A stretch of DNA of 64,000 bases from Hippasteria phrygiana. Taxonomy: Eukaryota; Echinodermata; Asteroidea; Valvatida; Goniasteridae. The DNA lies in contig JAZGUH010000733.1 in the NCBI GenBank assembly GCA_037893225.1, positions 558,001 through 622,000 of the forward strand. Reading direction: 5' to 3'. Every line of letters starts with the position of its first letter. The first letter of the stretch is position 1. The notes under the pieces were generated by a model. The model saw only the letters and a program-made list of their open reading frames with translations, was not told the origin of the DNA and ran no database searches. The translations under genes were made by a program, and so were the position numbers. Below are positions 40,201-53,200 of the stretch, piece by piece.

Positions 40201-43200
40201 GTCCTAATAATAGACAGCTAGCTTTCATTTCTCGGTAAAAGGATAGTTTACAGAAGGATACATTTTGTGCCTTGTGGAAACATGCCTGCACACAAGGTCC
40301 TTCATTCAAACAACGCTAATTTGGCAGAGTCGTAACCGACTGAATCATTAGTCAATTACAAGTCAAATCACGCAGTCACAAGATAATGGGGATGAAAAAT
40401 AAAATGACAAAGGAATGCCTCTGTCACAGTTCATTTGAATAGCTTATGACTTGACTCCAGACTGGACTTGCACTGTGACTTGTAACAGACTCATGATTGA
40501 CTTTTGACTTGATTACAACTCTGCAATTTGGGATATTCTCACTCGTTGACAAAACTCCCCCACTGTCTAAAAATGTACTGATTTGATGAATACAGTAGAA
40601 CTTGGCTATAATGAACACCGCTATACCAAACACTTGGCTATACCGAACATCCTCTTTGGCTCCCAAATTGTTGTATTTAATACACACCATTATTCACTAT
40701 AACAAACGACCACTATAGTGAACATTTTTTTTGGATCCCAAGATGCTTGTTCATAGTGGTGTTCTACTGTAATAATTATTATGGCAACTTCAACTGCGCC
40801 ATTGTAAGACTTCAACAGAAACGGAAGAAAACAATCCGGCATGAGAAAACGCACACAAGAAAAAGCAAATGTTCCTACCTGATCCCTTTACAAAGCCGTT
40901 GCACTCAAGGCCATCTGTGATACAACCCAATATGCTGAATTTTGCTGGTAGTACATCCATGTATATCCAAGCGGAAGGTGCCCAGACTGAAATCCCTTCA
41001 CAAGGCAAATGTCTTCACGCAAACACACTCATCGGGGTCTGCTAATCCTAGAGAGTTACGTAACTCCTTTCAGGTCCCGCAGCACAGACTGCCAGAATTT
41101 AGTCATACAAGAAACGAGGCTTGAATATGCTTGTAAACACTGTTGGCCTCTAGTCTTAGGCTAGGACTGTTTGTGCTGTTCAGAAAAATCGGTCGCCTCA
41201 AAAATCACTCCGGCATTCCCCAATCAAAAACTGGCAGCTCTTGGCCATGTTTGATGCTTCCAGCGGAATCAGTTATTGAAATAGTCGAGTACAGGCTGTA
41301 TTACAATTACACTCCATCCATCCGAGCCACGCGCCGACACACAGGAAAGACTGGCATAATCTCCGACAAAAAAAGCAGCCAACAATGTAATTAATGTTAG
41401 TGAGGTTCCACTATGCCGGACCCAGAGAGAGCGGTTCGACTCGCAGGAAGAGGGTCATCACCTTGACGGGCACAAAAACAGGCGGGAGGGGAGAACAACA
41501 GCCCGAGCAGGAAATAGCATGCTAAACGCATGGGGTTAGAGGAAGCTGTGAACTCAATCAAAGACTGGCCGGACGACCTTTTCCCTTATACACTGCTGCG
41601 CCCCGTGGTAGTGTGTACGGCATGTGTGAGTGCTCTCTTCACACAACCAACCATGATCTGATTGTTGTCGCTCTCTCACACAGATACACTGGTACACCAC
41701 ACATGTGCATGAGCTGACTGAGCCAGCCAATACTATATTACTCCCAGTCAGGTGACCTCGGCCAACCACAGACTCAGACACTCGATCAATGGGCCATTCA
41801 CAAGCCAGCCAATGAGTCATTCTGTTACATTGTGCATTGCAGGTGTACACATATTCAGGGACGGTCTCCTATTGTCCAACATAAACATGCATTTAAAAAA
41901 ATGCTATTGATAATAATGATCATGGCATGACAAGAGTTTTGGCAATGGGGATAGATTTGTATGCTGCTGGGCTAACAGATGAGGATAGCCGAGTTATTGG
42001 AAATGCCCCCTGAATTATAACTACATCATGGGTACGCAATATACATGTACATATACAGTAAGGTACACTCATAAGCCATCCAAACAGTCCTGAATCCTCC
42101 AATTTTAATATGATTTTTCACACAACAGGGTTAATAAACAACTGATTTTCCTGCTCCAAAAATGCCATGTCTTTATGTATGTGAAACAAAGCAGATAACT
42201 TGATTAGTTCTTCAAAAGGGTAAACAACATTGGATAATTCAGTTGCCAAAAAAAAAAAAGAAGACCAATCTGCTTCCTTCTTCCCAATCAAAGCATTCCC
42301 TTGACCTCATTTCCATCTTCCAAGGTACATTGTAGCACTCTGAATGAAATTCCTGAGCATTCAATCACTGTAAAGTCATTTACCAGGTGACGGTACATGT
42401 ACCGAACATGTACACGACACTACAACGCTCCTTGAAATGTGCGGTGACCTCTCACCCCTGCCCAACCCATGATTATTGTACCTTCCTGCTCGGGGAGGTA
42501 GCCGACCTCACGCCCAGCATGCATGAACAGTGTTACAACCGGCCCCATCCGCTATTAAAATGCGTTCCTGCGTTCATTGTGCTGCCTTTTCGTTTCGATT
42601 AGTACTTCCTGGAACCATAGGCTGACGATTTTCCCTTCACCCTGTGGGGGTCATTGTTATCAAAATAGCCATGTATTGGACTATTTCTTGTATATACTGC
42701 TTCACAGCAATGACAATATTTACTTTTTTTTTCACTGAAAGATTTGATTACTCATGCTTTTCACAAGGAGGTTTTGTTCCAATCACGGACCTCAGTCAGT
42801 GGTTCCAACTAAACTAAATTTCGTGTAGGTCAATAAACTTACAATGTGCCTGCACAGAAATAGGACACAAATGGATAAACAAACATATATTTAGTCTCCA
42901 ACTAAAGGGAAGAAAAATCTAAAAAAATAAATAATTCTTTTACTGAGCTCTACAAAAAATTCCAATTTGGTTACTAATTTCCCCACTGACTTGCCCACAA
43001 AATCGAGCCGTGCCTGAATTTGTCTAAAGTGATCAGTGATCGGCCTACTGCACATGGGCTGTAGTGCCATATTTGTAATTCCAATTTGGCATATTACAAG
43101 GCTGATTAATGCCTTACCCTGTCAATAGCAGGGATGACATTGGCCAACAATGAAAAATCCTCGAAATTCACACAAAAAATCCACACAAAAAATCCATGAA

Positions 43201-46200
43201 AAATCTTTGAGGACCTCAGATCAACATATACTTTGTTTGCCTAAAGGCACCCCCTTAAAATATCTGTTTTGATTGGTCTATATCCACCTTTACAGGTAAA
43301 AACACCTTTAGGAAAACACTTCTGGAATTCCAGATTGCAAAAGAGATTCCTTAAAAATTATGAAATCCCGGCAAAATATCCTGAAATAAGGAAAAATCCT
43401 GAAATACGGAAAAATCCTGACAAATCTCACCCCTACAGTAGAATGAAAAAAATCAGTACGATTATGAGAACTGGCATTTTAGACTGTCTGCACCGAATGG
43501 GCCTATTACATCAACCCACAATCTCCAGGTAAAAACTATTTCTTATTTATGCACACACACATACATGTACATGTACATGCACGGCATTTATAAATGCTTC
43601 CTCTCGCTCTGATAGGTTATTCATTTAAAAGCACTACAGTCCTCAGTTTGGCAATGGAACAAATACTTCTGAAAATTCCACAAAATGTATAAGATTCATA
43701 ATAAGCCGCTAGCTTCGAAGAATGCCTCCATCGTTGCCTTCCCACTCATTGTTTTCAATCTTATTTTAACCATATTTTCTTTAGTATTATTATTTTGTTA
43801 CATATGTAAAAATGAATTCAGGACTCCTTCCAATTCCCGGCGACAAAGCTGTAACAATCAGGGGGGGTTATCTTCTTTTTAAAAAAAATTTGGAGTGTGG
43901 CGAGCCCCGCACACGGGCCCTCGCTGTATTATTTGCCGGTGACCTAGTTTCATAAATGGGCAGATATAAAGCCACGGGCCATGCCCCCAGCCAATCAGTG
44001 CTGACATTTCCATCGAGTCTGTATCATGAGAGGCTTGGATTTTTTTTCTTCTTTTTTCTTTGGCTGAACAACGACGCAGGCCAGGATACGGAAATCCGTA
44101 AACAACAGGGCAAAAAATAAGGAGTGGGGCATCATCGATCGGAGCATGAGAGGACGTTATGTCAACAGGTCAATAAACGAGGAACAAGTTCCATCTGGAT
44201 CTGGGGCAAGTTGTTTTGATACTTTGCCCCGAGCGGAAATAACTACAAAAACAACTTATTTTAATTTCAAGTTTGTGCTCTGTCGCTTGAGCCAGCAAAT
44301 CATTGTAGAGGGCGACGCATCCATGATTTGATGTCTCAAACATGAAGCAATAAACTTGTCTTGTAGTTATTTCCATTTTTTTTTTTTTTAAGCGTTAATG
44401 CATATATAAACTGATGGGAAAATACATAAAACAGTACAATTTTACAGTAAATAATCATTTTAAAAATCCAGGAGTTAAAGAAAGAAATTTACAGAAAGCA
44501 TTTGAAAAATTATACATCACATTATATATATAAAAAAAAAAAAAAACCTGGTCCCATCTGTACGTATGCATCATGCTTATGCATAATCATGCTTACGTAG
44601 CGGTACGTCAAACCACACAGCAATTGCTAAAGCCTTTAAGCAAGCAGCTCCGATCTGTGACTTGAGAACTCTCTAAGCTCAGGACTCCATGTCGTTGCTG
44701 TTGTGCGACCTTTTCTCTGCCGCAAAACAGGGTTACGTGCAAACCTCGCCAGACTGAAGGGATAGTGACGATGTTGATGTTTGATTTCATACAAATGAGG
44801 TATATTATTAGACTAAAGACATCTCCGGATGTTGGAGGGGGGGGGGGGGGGGGGTGGTAGCAATCTGTTTTCTCTGAAATTCAAATATGCATCCACCTAG
44901 TTTTTCTTATTGTCACCACATATTGATGACATTATAAATGGTCCACATGTACTAAGGTTTCAAGGCATTATCTTACCGACAGGGTTAGAATTTCACGTAA
45001 ATTTCCACTGGACCATGGGCTTGCAGTACACATCCACCAGACCACAGTCGTTTTTTTAAGGCCAGATTATCAGAATCCATCAAGCACATTTGCTGCAAGT
45101 GTGCTGCTATCTCTATTTGACAAACTGGCGTCGAAACTCGTTAAACATTTAAAATTTATCAGGCAAATGAAAATTAAGCAAGGTCAACTCCGTTTATTTT
45201 ACCCTAACCACGTTACATCCAATAATAGCCAACAAGTCAATACTTTGTTGGATTTTAGTGATGTGGGTTCTGAACAAAAGTCCTTTTGTTCCAACTGTTA
45301 AATTCTGTTGGAAGGGTGACCAGAAGAAACCTGAAGGGGGTTAGGGTTAAAGTGCAACATCTAAAATGCAAGTTTAAACCAAATAAAACATGGATTATTT
45401 GAAAGAAAAAATCCCATGTTCACTGGTCTAGATTGGTCTTGGAATTCTGCTTGACCGATGCCTGAATGACTGGACTCGTCCACTGGCCCAGTGTGGTATT
45501 AAGAGCCCTGATGGGTGCACCACACTAATTCCAGCTCCATTGACAACAGTGTAAAATCAACAAAGTTCAGGGCCCAATAACCTGTACCCCAGCATCACTG
45601 GGGTCTACACAAACAAATGCCACTTATTGTCTGATCTTTTGTCTGTCCATTTCTTTTCTATTTTTAGGGGGTTAACCAATTACATTTTTAATTATTGACA
45701 CAAAACAAACCCACCTCCAAAAAAGTCCTATTTCCCAAGCCGATCAACAGCCATTTTTAACATGGCATCCCTCCACTTTCTCGGGCAAATAGGACCCATT
45801 TTTCAACAGTAATTTTATCAAGTCTGCACACAGATGGAAGCCCAGAAACCAGGGAGTTGATGCTGGGCTATGTTTACACAATCCCACAATTTTTGGAGGC
45901 ACAAACTCTCCTTTTTCAAAAAAAGTTGTGGGTATACATTTTATGTTGATGAGCTGGCGCATAAATTCGGACATGAATTAGTGTAGTGCACCCTGATAAT
46001 ATAATGGCAGGCCAGGGAGTGTTGTCACCCGTGGAGCAGCAGTGGGGAACTCGGCCAAGCAGTCAGCTCTCCCCTGGTTGTTGACCTTTAACTTGTGTCA
46101 CTCAGTCAGGGAGTCCTCCCTATAAAGCTTTTGGATTCTCCCTCTCCCCAGGGGAAGTGAGGGATGCATGGCATGGGCGGTGGTCAATTAACCAAGACTA

Positions 46201-47253
46201 ATCTCACTAAAGCCCCCCATCACCGCCTGACGCAACGTCAAATTGGTTACGCATTAATGAGAACGGCAGGTGACTGCTACATGTTCAATACGATATTTGA
46301 TGGTGCATGTGCATTATAATTACAGTGAGTGTTGCAACATTTGCACATTAAAAAACTGTCGGGAGAACTTTTTCATGAAGATCAGTTTTCTGTTATTAAA
46401 TATGAGGCTAATTAGAGACAACGCCTAATTCATTACGCCGAGGTCGAGCTGTATATGCAGCATACTATTGCAGAGTGGGACAAGACTTAAGTTCCTGAAA
46501 GAAAAAAGGATTCAGACCGTGTCTGTCTAACGCATGAATTTTGTTTCAAGCCATAACGGAGACCGAAAAGGGAATTTGTCTTTCTGCAAATCACGGATTC
46601 ATGAGCCTGAAGTGATCAACGTATACATCAATACCAAACAGGTCCTGCAATAAAAAGTGGAACATGCAAGCACAACAACATACTGACATGCAAACAAAAT
46701 GTTTGCAATCTGTACAAAGTAACGAGTCAGTTTCCCGGAATATTAACTGCGCGCAAAATTCTCTGGCGGGGGATCTCCTCGGTAGTTTTCTTTCAATCCA
46801 CTCAGATCTCGAGTGAGTTGCACAACGCGGTCAATGACAGGAAAACACAGGGGCTCGGCACAGAAACGTCAAGGAGAATGACCTCTCACAATAAACGAAC
46901 CCCATCAAAAATGGATCACTCTAGTGTTATTACATAAATTACTGGGCAGGCAGGCCGCGGGTGACTCCCGTGACTGAGATCAGAGAAAGGGGAAGGGGAT
47001 AGGGAAAAAAGAGAGCGTGCGCAGGCGCAAGGGGACAAGCAGTGAATGATGGAGTATCCATCTCGGGGAAGGTTGTCGCCCTGGTGATGAATCAGAGCGT
47101 GACGGAAAAACATTGCATTTCCATCAGGTTTTTGAAAGGGGAGCGGAAGGACAGAAGGGGGATGTATTAATTGCTGATTGAATGGGACATTCTCCAACGG
47201 CTAAAAATAATCACAAAGCAATTTACCTAGGATCCTTTGTGCACTGGTGGCTG

Positions 47254-47287
<34 letters not shown>

Positions 47288-50200
47288 ACATGATAAGCTC
47301 GCAAGACATGGTTCAGACGAAGGTGGTTCCCTGACTTGGTGACCATGACCAGGGGTAAGGTCGAGACGGGCGCTGCATCATGAACCCCCTCAGCATTTAA
47401 AGGCCCCTCCCCTTTCTCCATGTCTGCTTTGAATGAGTCCACTTTGATCACAATTGAGACCAGGCAGCACAAAATAAGCAGAAAGTCGCTCGGTGGATAA
47501 AATACAAGCAGAAACAACAATTTTGCACTAAAAGTCAAATTTTTGATTTTAACATTTTTTACATTTTAAACGCCCATTTCTATCATATCCCACAAGTTCA
47601 AAAGTCAAGCCAATCACGAAATATTTTTGGGGGTAGTTTTTGTTTTTGAACTCAAGTTAACTTTGAGCTTCAGTAAGCAGGGCCTAGGTGTAAACCACAG
47701 CAACACACACTACATCAAATTAAAGGTTATTGCATGTCTCTCAGGAACTACCACAATATCAATTTTCAACTTTCATTACCTTGTGCCAGGTCACAATGTA
47801 TTCAAATTGATTCACGATTTTGGTTTTCCTACCTTTGTCTTTCTCCTTCTCCGCCTTGTCCTTGTCTACTTCGGGGACGTCGGCCAGCTTGGAGCGCGAA
47901 GTTTTCTTTTTGCTTGGTGGAGGCTGTTGACTGGCAGGCTGACTCGGACTGTGACTCCTTGGGGCGCCTCTGGAAAATGTACCCTGATGAGGGAGGTAAA
48001 CAATATCGAACAGGTTAACGGAGGTCATCAGCTCCCTGGAAAACCACGGCTGTCTTGAGGAAATGCAAATTGCGACTGCGATTTGTGGACGCTTATCAGG
48101 GGTGATATTTGAGGGGAAAACGAAAAATCCATAAGAAAACATCCAGAGGCATTTCATTTCTATGGCGTTGCTGAAGCATGCATAAGAAAACTGCATTTTC
48201 TACCAAAAGATACGGTTCAGAATTGCACCCCAAAAAATAGCGTCATTAGAATTAAAAGAAGACTGTTTTACGTTGCAGAGGTCATTTTGGTTCTTGTCCA
48301 CAGCCTGACAATTGTATGTGAAAAGTCACCCACTGCGCATCATTCACAAGCAGGGCTGAACTTTTGGCACGTGCAAATCCATCCACACATGCCGGTGACT
48401 ACTCGTGACTCTTTCTCTGCTGGGCCAAACAGCGCCCTGTAACTGGACTCTACGTAAGATTCTTGTCAATTTTTGTCAATTTTCCTCTGAAAACATACAG
48501 AATCGATAATCAAGTTCTGATTGAATATTTTTAAATTGTGTCCCTTGTGGTTTGTTTGAAGCAAATATTTTTAACTGAGCTTTCCTGAAAAAACAACCAT
48601 TCCCCTGTATTTGCTAGATGGGCATTTCCACACTGACGGGGTACAATTAATAGAAAAGTTTTGATTTGAGGGTGGGACACTGGAGGGTACAGCAAAGCAA
48701 GATATTTTGTTTAGCTGGTTCCTGTACATTCCCGAGGCCTTAATGATCATGTGTAAAAAAAATATAGAGGACTTTCTCTGTACTTTAGAAATTACAGGGG
48801 TCGTCGTAAACAATTACGTACGTAACAAAGACAGAATTTTTACTACAAATTGACAGGACACTAATTATCGTGTGCATGAATCTAACCAAATGTCATCTCA
48901 TTCATATTAATAACCCATTTAGGAGTGCTAACAGCCACAATAAACACAATTTTGTTGGTCTTTAGGTCACTTATAGGTAACGTACGTAACGTGGACAGAA
49001 ATGTTGTGACAAATTTCTGTCCATGTTACGTACGTAATATTCTGTAAATAATAACCTGTAACATCTGAAATATATGGTAGATTGTCTTTGTTTTTACAGG
49101 TAACAATGCTGTAGGGATAAGAATGAAAAGGCACAGTATTTGATAAAGATATTTATTGTAATTATAACTTTCTATCATTATTAACAAACTTTCTGTCCAT
49201 GTTACATACGTAGCATTCTGAGCATACATATCTTGTAAAATTTGCCCGGAAAGTCTTCAATTCTTTGTGAGCACAATCCTCAACAATGGGGTGGGAATGT
49301 ACAAGTGGAAAAGAGGACAAACAACTGGATATTATTATCCTGCTTCATTTCCCAATCCCATGTCACACTTTTGTACCTCTTTACTGTGGAAATGCCCAGT
49401 CATCATTTCCAAAGGAAGTACATCCAATACATACATACATGTACATTGTACAAATAAAATTCCCCAAACCTTTGAAGGTCCATAAAACACATTTCTCCTG
49501 AATTCTGTTGCGAAACAACAGAAATACAAAATCACAAACAAATTCTTCTGCATAAGGGTATTTACCTGGCATCGAAAGGCATCTATGCATAATTGGAACT
49601 TCACAGTAAAAAACAATTCAAAATCAAATCAACACATTATCAACATGCATTTGCAGACAAAGGGAAAATAACCATGAGTGCCTCTAGTCATTTTGTTAAT
49701 CTGCAAATTTATGACCAGACGTTTTCTTGATGAATAAAACATGGACATTCTCAGCAGTACGCTGACAGATTGAAAGCTGTATCAAGCCATATCAAGTGGA
49801 TGGAAAAAAATCAATGGAAATCCTTTGATTTTGCTCACATGCATTCATGAAAATGTCAGCCTCCTCCCCCCCTACTGTCAGGGAGACAAGTAAGCATTAT
49901 TATGAATACCTAGACATTTTTTTTTTCAAGAGAATTTTTAAAAACATGCAAGTCAAAATTATGCTCAGAGCTAACTGACTGCCAATGCATGTGATCTGAT
50001 TTTGTTGTTTTGTTTTGTTTTTTGGTTTGTTTGTTTGTTTGACAAACAGCGAGTTATTCAGACTTTTTTGACCTGACCAAAATCATCAACAAACCAAACA
50101 TCAGGATGTCCTTTGCGCACAGTGTACACGCTGATGACGCATTACCGCTGTAATTACAGCACACAATGGCCATTATGCACAAGGATCCATCACAGCGTGA

Positions 50201-53200
50201 CATTCAAGGCCGAGTGCTATTGGTTGAATTGAAAAATACAAATCAAGCGCAAAGTCAATTGATGCATGATGGCTGATGTCACGCGCATGTAGCGGTGTAT
50301 TGGTTCAACTTAGTTATAAACAAAAAAAAAGCCTGTCAAGTTCTGAATCATTCCACAATGGAAACATGCAAAGCTAGACGGGAATCAAATTTGACATTCA
50401 TCTTCGGTTTGAACGGTCTAATTGTAAATAACCTGCATTAGTTCTATTGCATTAGTTCGGGTCACAAATTATACTTTTAAACGTGCGACACAGCCAATTT
50501 ATTGTACACCTGATCATGCTCGCAAAAGCTTTCAAAACTGCAGCAGACAGCTTTTCAAAAGATCATGGCATTTCTCCACCCACTACAATCTTTTTCCCCC
50601 ACAAGGATTGTTTCCTCCTTGGACAATAGAGAAACAAGACTTACCACTAGAGAGTTTCAGACTATACGTTTTTACCAAAACCTAGCCTCACACTAGTTTG
50701 GGGGCCTGATATTAATGTGTTGTCTATCCAAAGAGGGGCAATATTTTACAGACAAATTCCTTGACAAAAAGCAAATGCTGGCAAAGATTCACATCATCGG
50801 AATCCACGCAGAACTTTGAGATATCAAGAAACAAACATACAGAGGAAACCGACTAGATTAATTCTGATCAATTTTCAAAGTGATCAAAGAAAACTGGCAG
50901 GAGTGGGTTTTGAACTAGCAACCTCCGGAATACTGTATTGATCAAAATTGCCTCAGAGTCAGTTTTTCCGTGTGCTTTGATTGATGTTATACTGTGAACA
51001 TACATGCAGAGTAAGACCGCGTTCCCACTTGAATTGGGGAAAGGTGGATCAAGATCCGGCATTTTGGTGTGATCGTTGTCTAACCGCAACGAAACCGCAA
51101 GTCGCGTTCCCACTTATGCTTGATCCACCTTTTTGAACGGAAGTGTCGAGTCAGAAAGGTCACTGAGTTCAGTATTACGCATGCGCTTGCTTGCTGAGCG
51201 CGCGCTGTGGCAGCGTTGCATGCTGGGACAGGTCAAATTGCATACGTACGTATACATGTGTGTACATGTGCGATGTTTTGATGTTCGAAGTTTCAACATG
51301 GAGGAAGAAGTGTACTCTATGACAAGAATATCAACAAAAATATTTCTCTGAGGCGTATCAGCTGCCAAATACCAATCTCCCTACAGACTCAAGCGAATCG
51401 TACATGCCGCACATGCGACGTGCATATCACTCCCCTATAAGTAATCATAGTTTTCGCGTAAACAAACCATCTTTTTACACAGATGTAACTTCTGCAAAGA
51501 TGATGTCCGTTAGTTTTTACAAGATATTTATTGTGTCAAGATTTTTTGGAGTATTACTGCCTAGTAAAACGTATTTAAAAAAAAACTTTGCTACGGTTGT
51601 TGTTCTATGACACGCTGCGGGCTATACACTAACACGGAATTATTAATATGGATGCAAAAAAAAGTTAAATTACACGAATGAAAAAGGTTTAGAAACGGAG
51701 GACTTTCCAGTACGCAACGGAAATTGTAAAAGGCCTGTAGGACGTACACGTGCGCTGAATGCATGCATCGCGCACCCGTGGTGACACATTTTGTATACAG
51801 CCCGTAGTTCAGTAGTTGCTTATTGTGCATGTTGTGCACGTGGGGAATTGTCACATGAGCTACACGCCTAAACGTATTTCTTCGTTTATCAGACCGCAAA
51901 ATTTTCGCGCCACTTGTGCACCAGCCGGATATTGACAGGTCAAATTGCCGGATCAGATCCACCTTTAGATCAGGATCTGTATCCTGGTCTAAAGGTGGAT
52001 CAAGAAAGGTGGATCAGATCCTGATCCACCTTATAACGGTTAGCGTTCCCACTACACACAATTGCAGGATCTGATCCGGCAATTTGGCAAAAGGTGGATC
52101 AGATCCCCCAATTGGTGGATCTAGTGGGAACGGGGTCTAAGATGGCTCTGTGTATAGAGTGAGGGCACAGTAATGAGGTTGCAGGTTCAAATCCTGATCC
52201 TGCCAGATTTCCTTGTTCACAGAGAGTTGACAGAATAAATGCCTCTTTAATAATTCAGGCAGTTCACAAAACAGAGAGTGCTGCACCAAACAGTTGTCCC
52301 AGAGACAAATCACATCATGGTCGACAAATCACCCATGGATATTAACTGCATTCATCCAGGGGGTATTCCATGACATGCCAAGCAAGTTTTCAAAGCATTC
52401 GCATGTAAGCAATTGCAAATATTTACAAGCACTCCAACATACCGACTGTTTTTCTTCAATCATTCTGAATATGTTTAAGGCATTTCAATACATATTTCGG
52501 CTTCCTAAAATAGGCATGTCCGTTCCGGAAATTGCATATATTTGTTTGTAATTGCTTTTTTCTTGTACGTTTAATGTTGACAATTGTCTTTTATTGAATG
52601 GGAAAAAGAGAACCGATTTAAATTTCATTTTCAGGATGGCAACTCTTTTCAGTGAGAACTGCAGGTTAATAACAGGAATTACTGCAGGACACAGCAACTT
52701 TACCATTTTATGCCTCATCTAAATTATGCAACTGTAATACAACATTAACCAAGCACTGACTAGAAACAGCACAATCAGCAGGCGGTCGGGCTAGCGTCAC
52801 CTTCCACGGTCCCCAGCAGGATTCGAACCGGGAACACCAGAGGTGGAACTTCCACCTCTGGTGTTCCCGGTTCGAATCCTGCTAGGGGCACTATGAGGAT
52901 TGGGTTGTCAGTCCCGGCTTCATCGTGCAGGGTTTCCCAGATGAATTATTTGGGGTTTTCCGCCCACAACTGACATTTTCTTCTCGGTCTTCTCCAATAA
53001 GATTTGGGCTCGCATGATAAGTTTAACTGACTGAAAATCCACGGTTTGAATCTAGGAAATACCAAAGACAATGACAGCTGGGGGAGCTGTATTTCACTTT
53101 AAGATTCCTTTATCAAAAGGTTGGGTAGAAATTTTTAGCAAAAAAAATTCACAGATCTTAGTGCTGCAGCAAAATGAAAATCCTTGAAATATTTTGAGGA

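Larger units (their letters stand above)
24647..47832 (-). other. KDM3 intron C-D (23.2 kb)
   Basis: The largest intron. It holds the 33-bp hairpin, nine long poly-C/G tracts, the Harbinger-type element (32257), two hAT-type MITEs (34958, 37627), a pogo MITE (40593), two copies of family C and one tRNA-like remnant. None of the open frames in it looks like a real protein. Exons C and D join in phase without help, so no exon is required here, though an optional one cannot be excluded. Confidence 0.8.

Noticed and set aside
45744..45974. 76-codon minus-strand frame that looks moderately protein-like
   Set aside because: No family match I can name, no flanking splice signals in suitable phase noticed.
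50880..50945. tRNA-like sequence GGGTTTTGAACTAGCAACC on the minus strand
   Set aside because: Only a B-box-like fragment; too weak to list as a feature.
51298..51351. Short frame starting MEEEVYSM as a transposase start
   Set aside because: Seventeen codons only; chance cannot be excluded, so kept only as a remark in the element.
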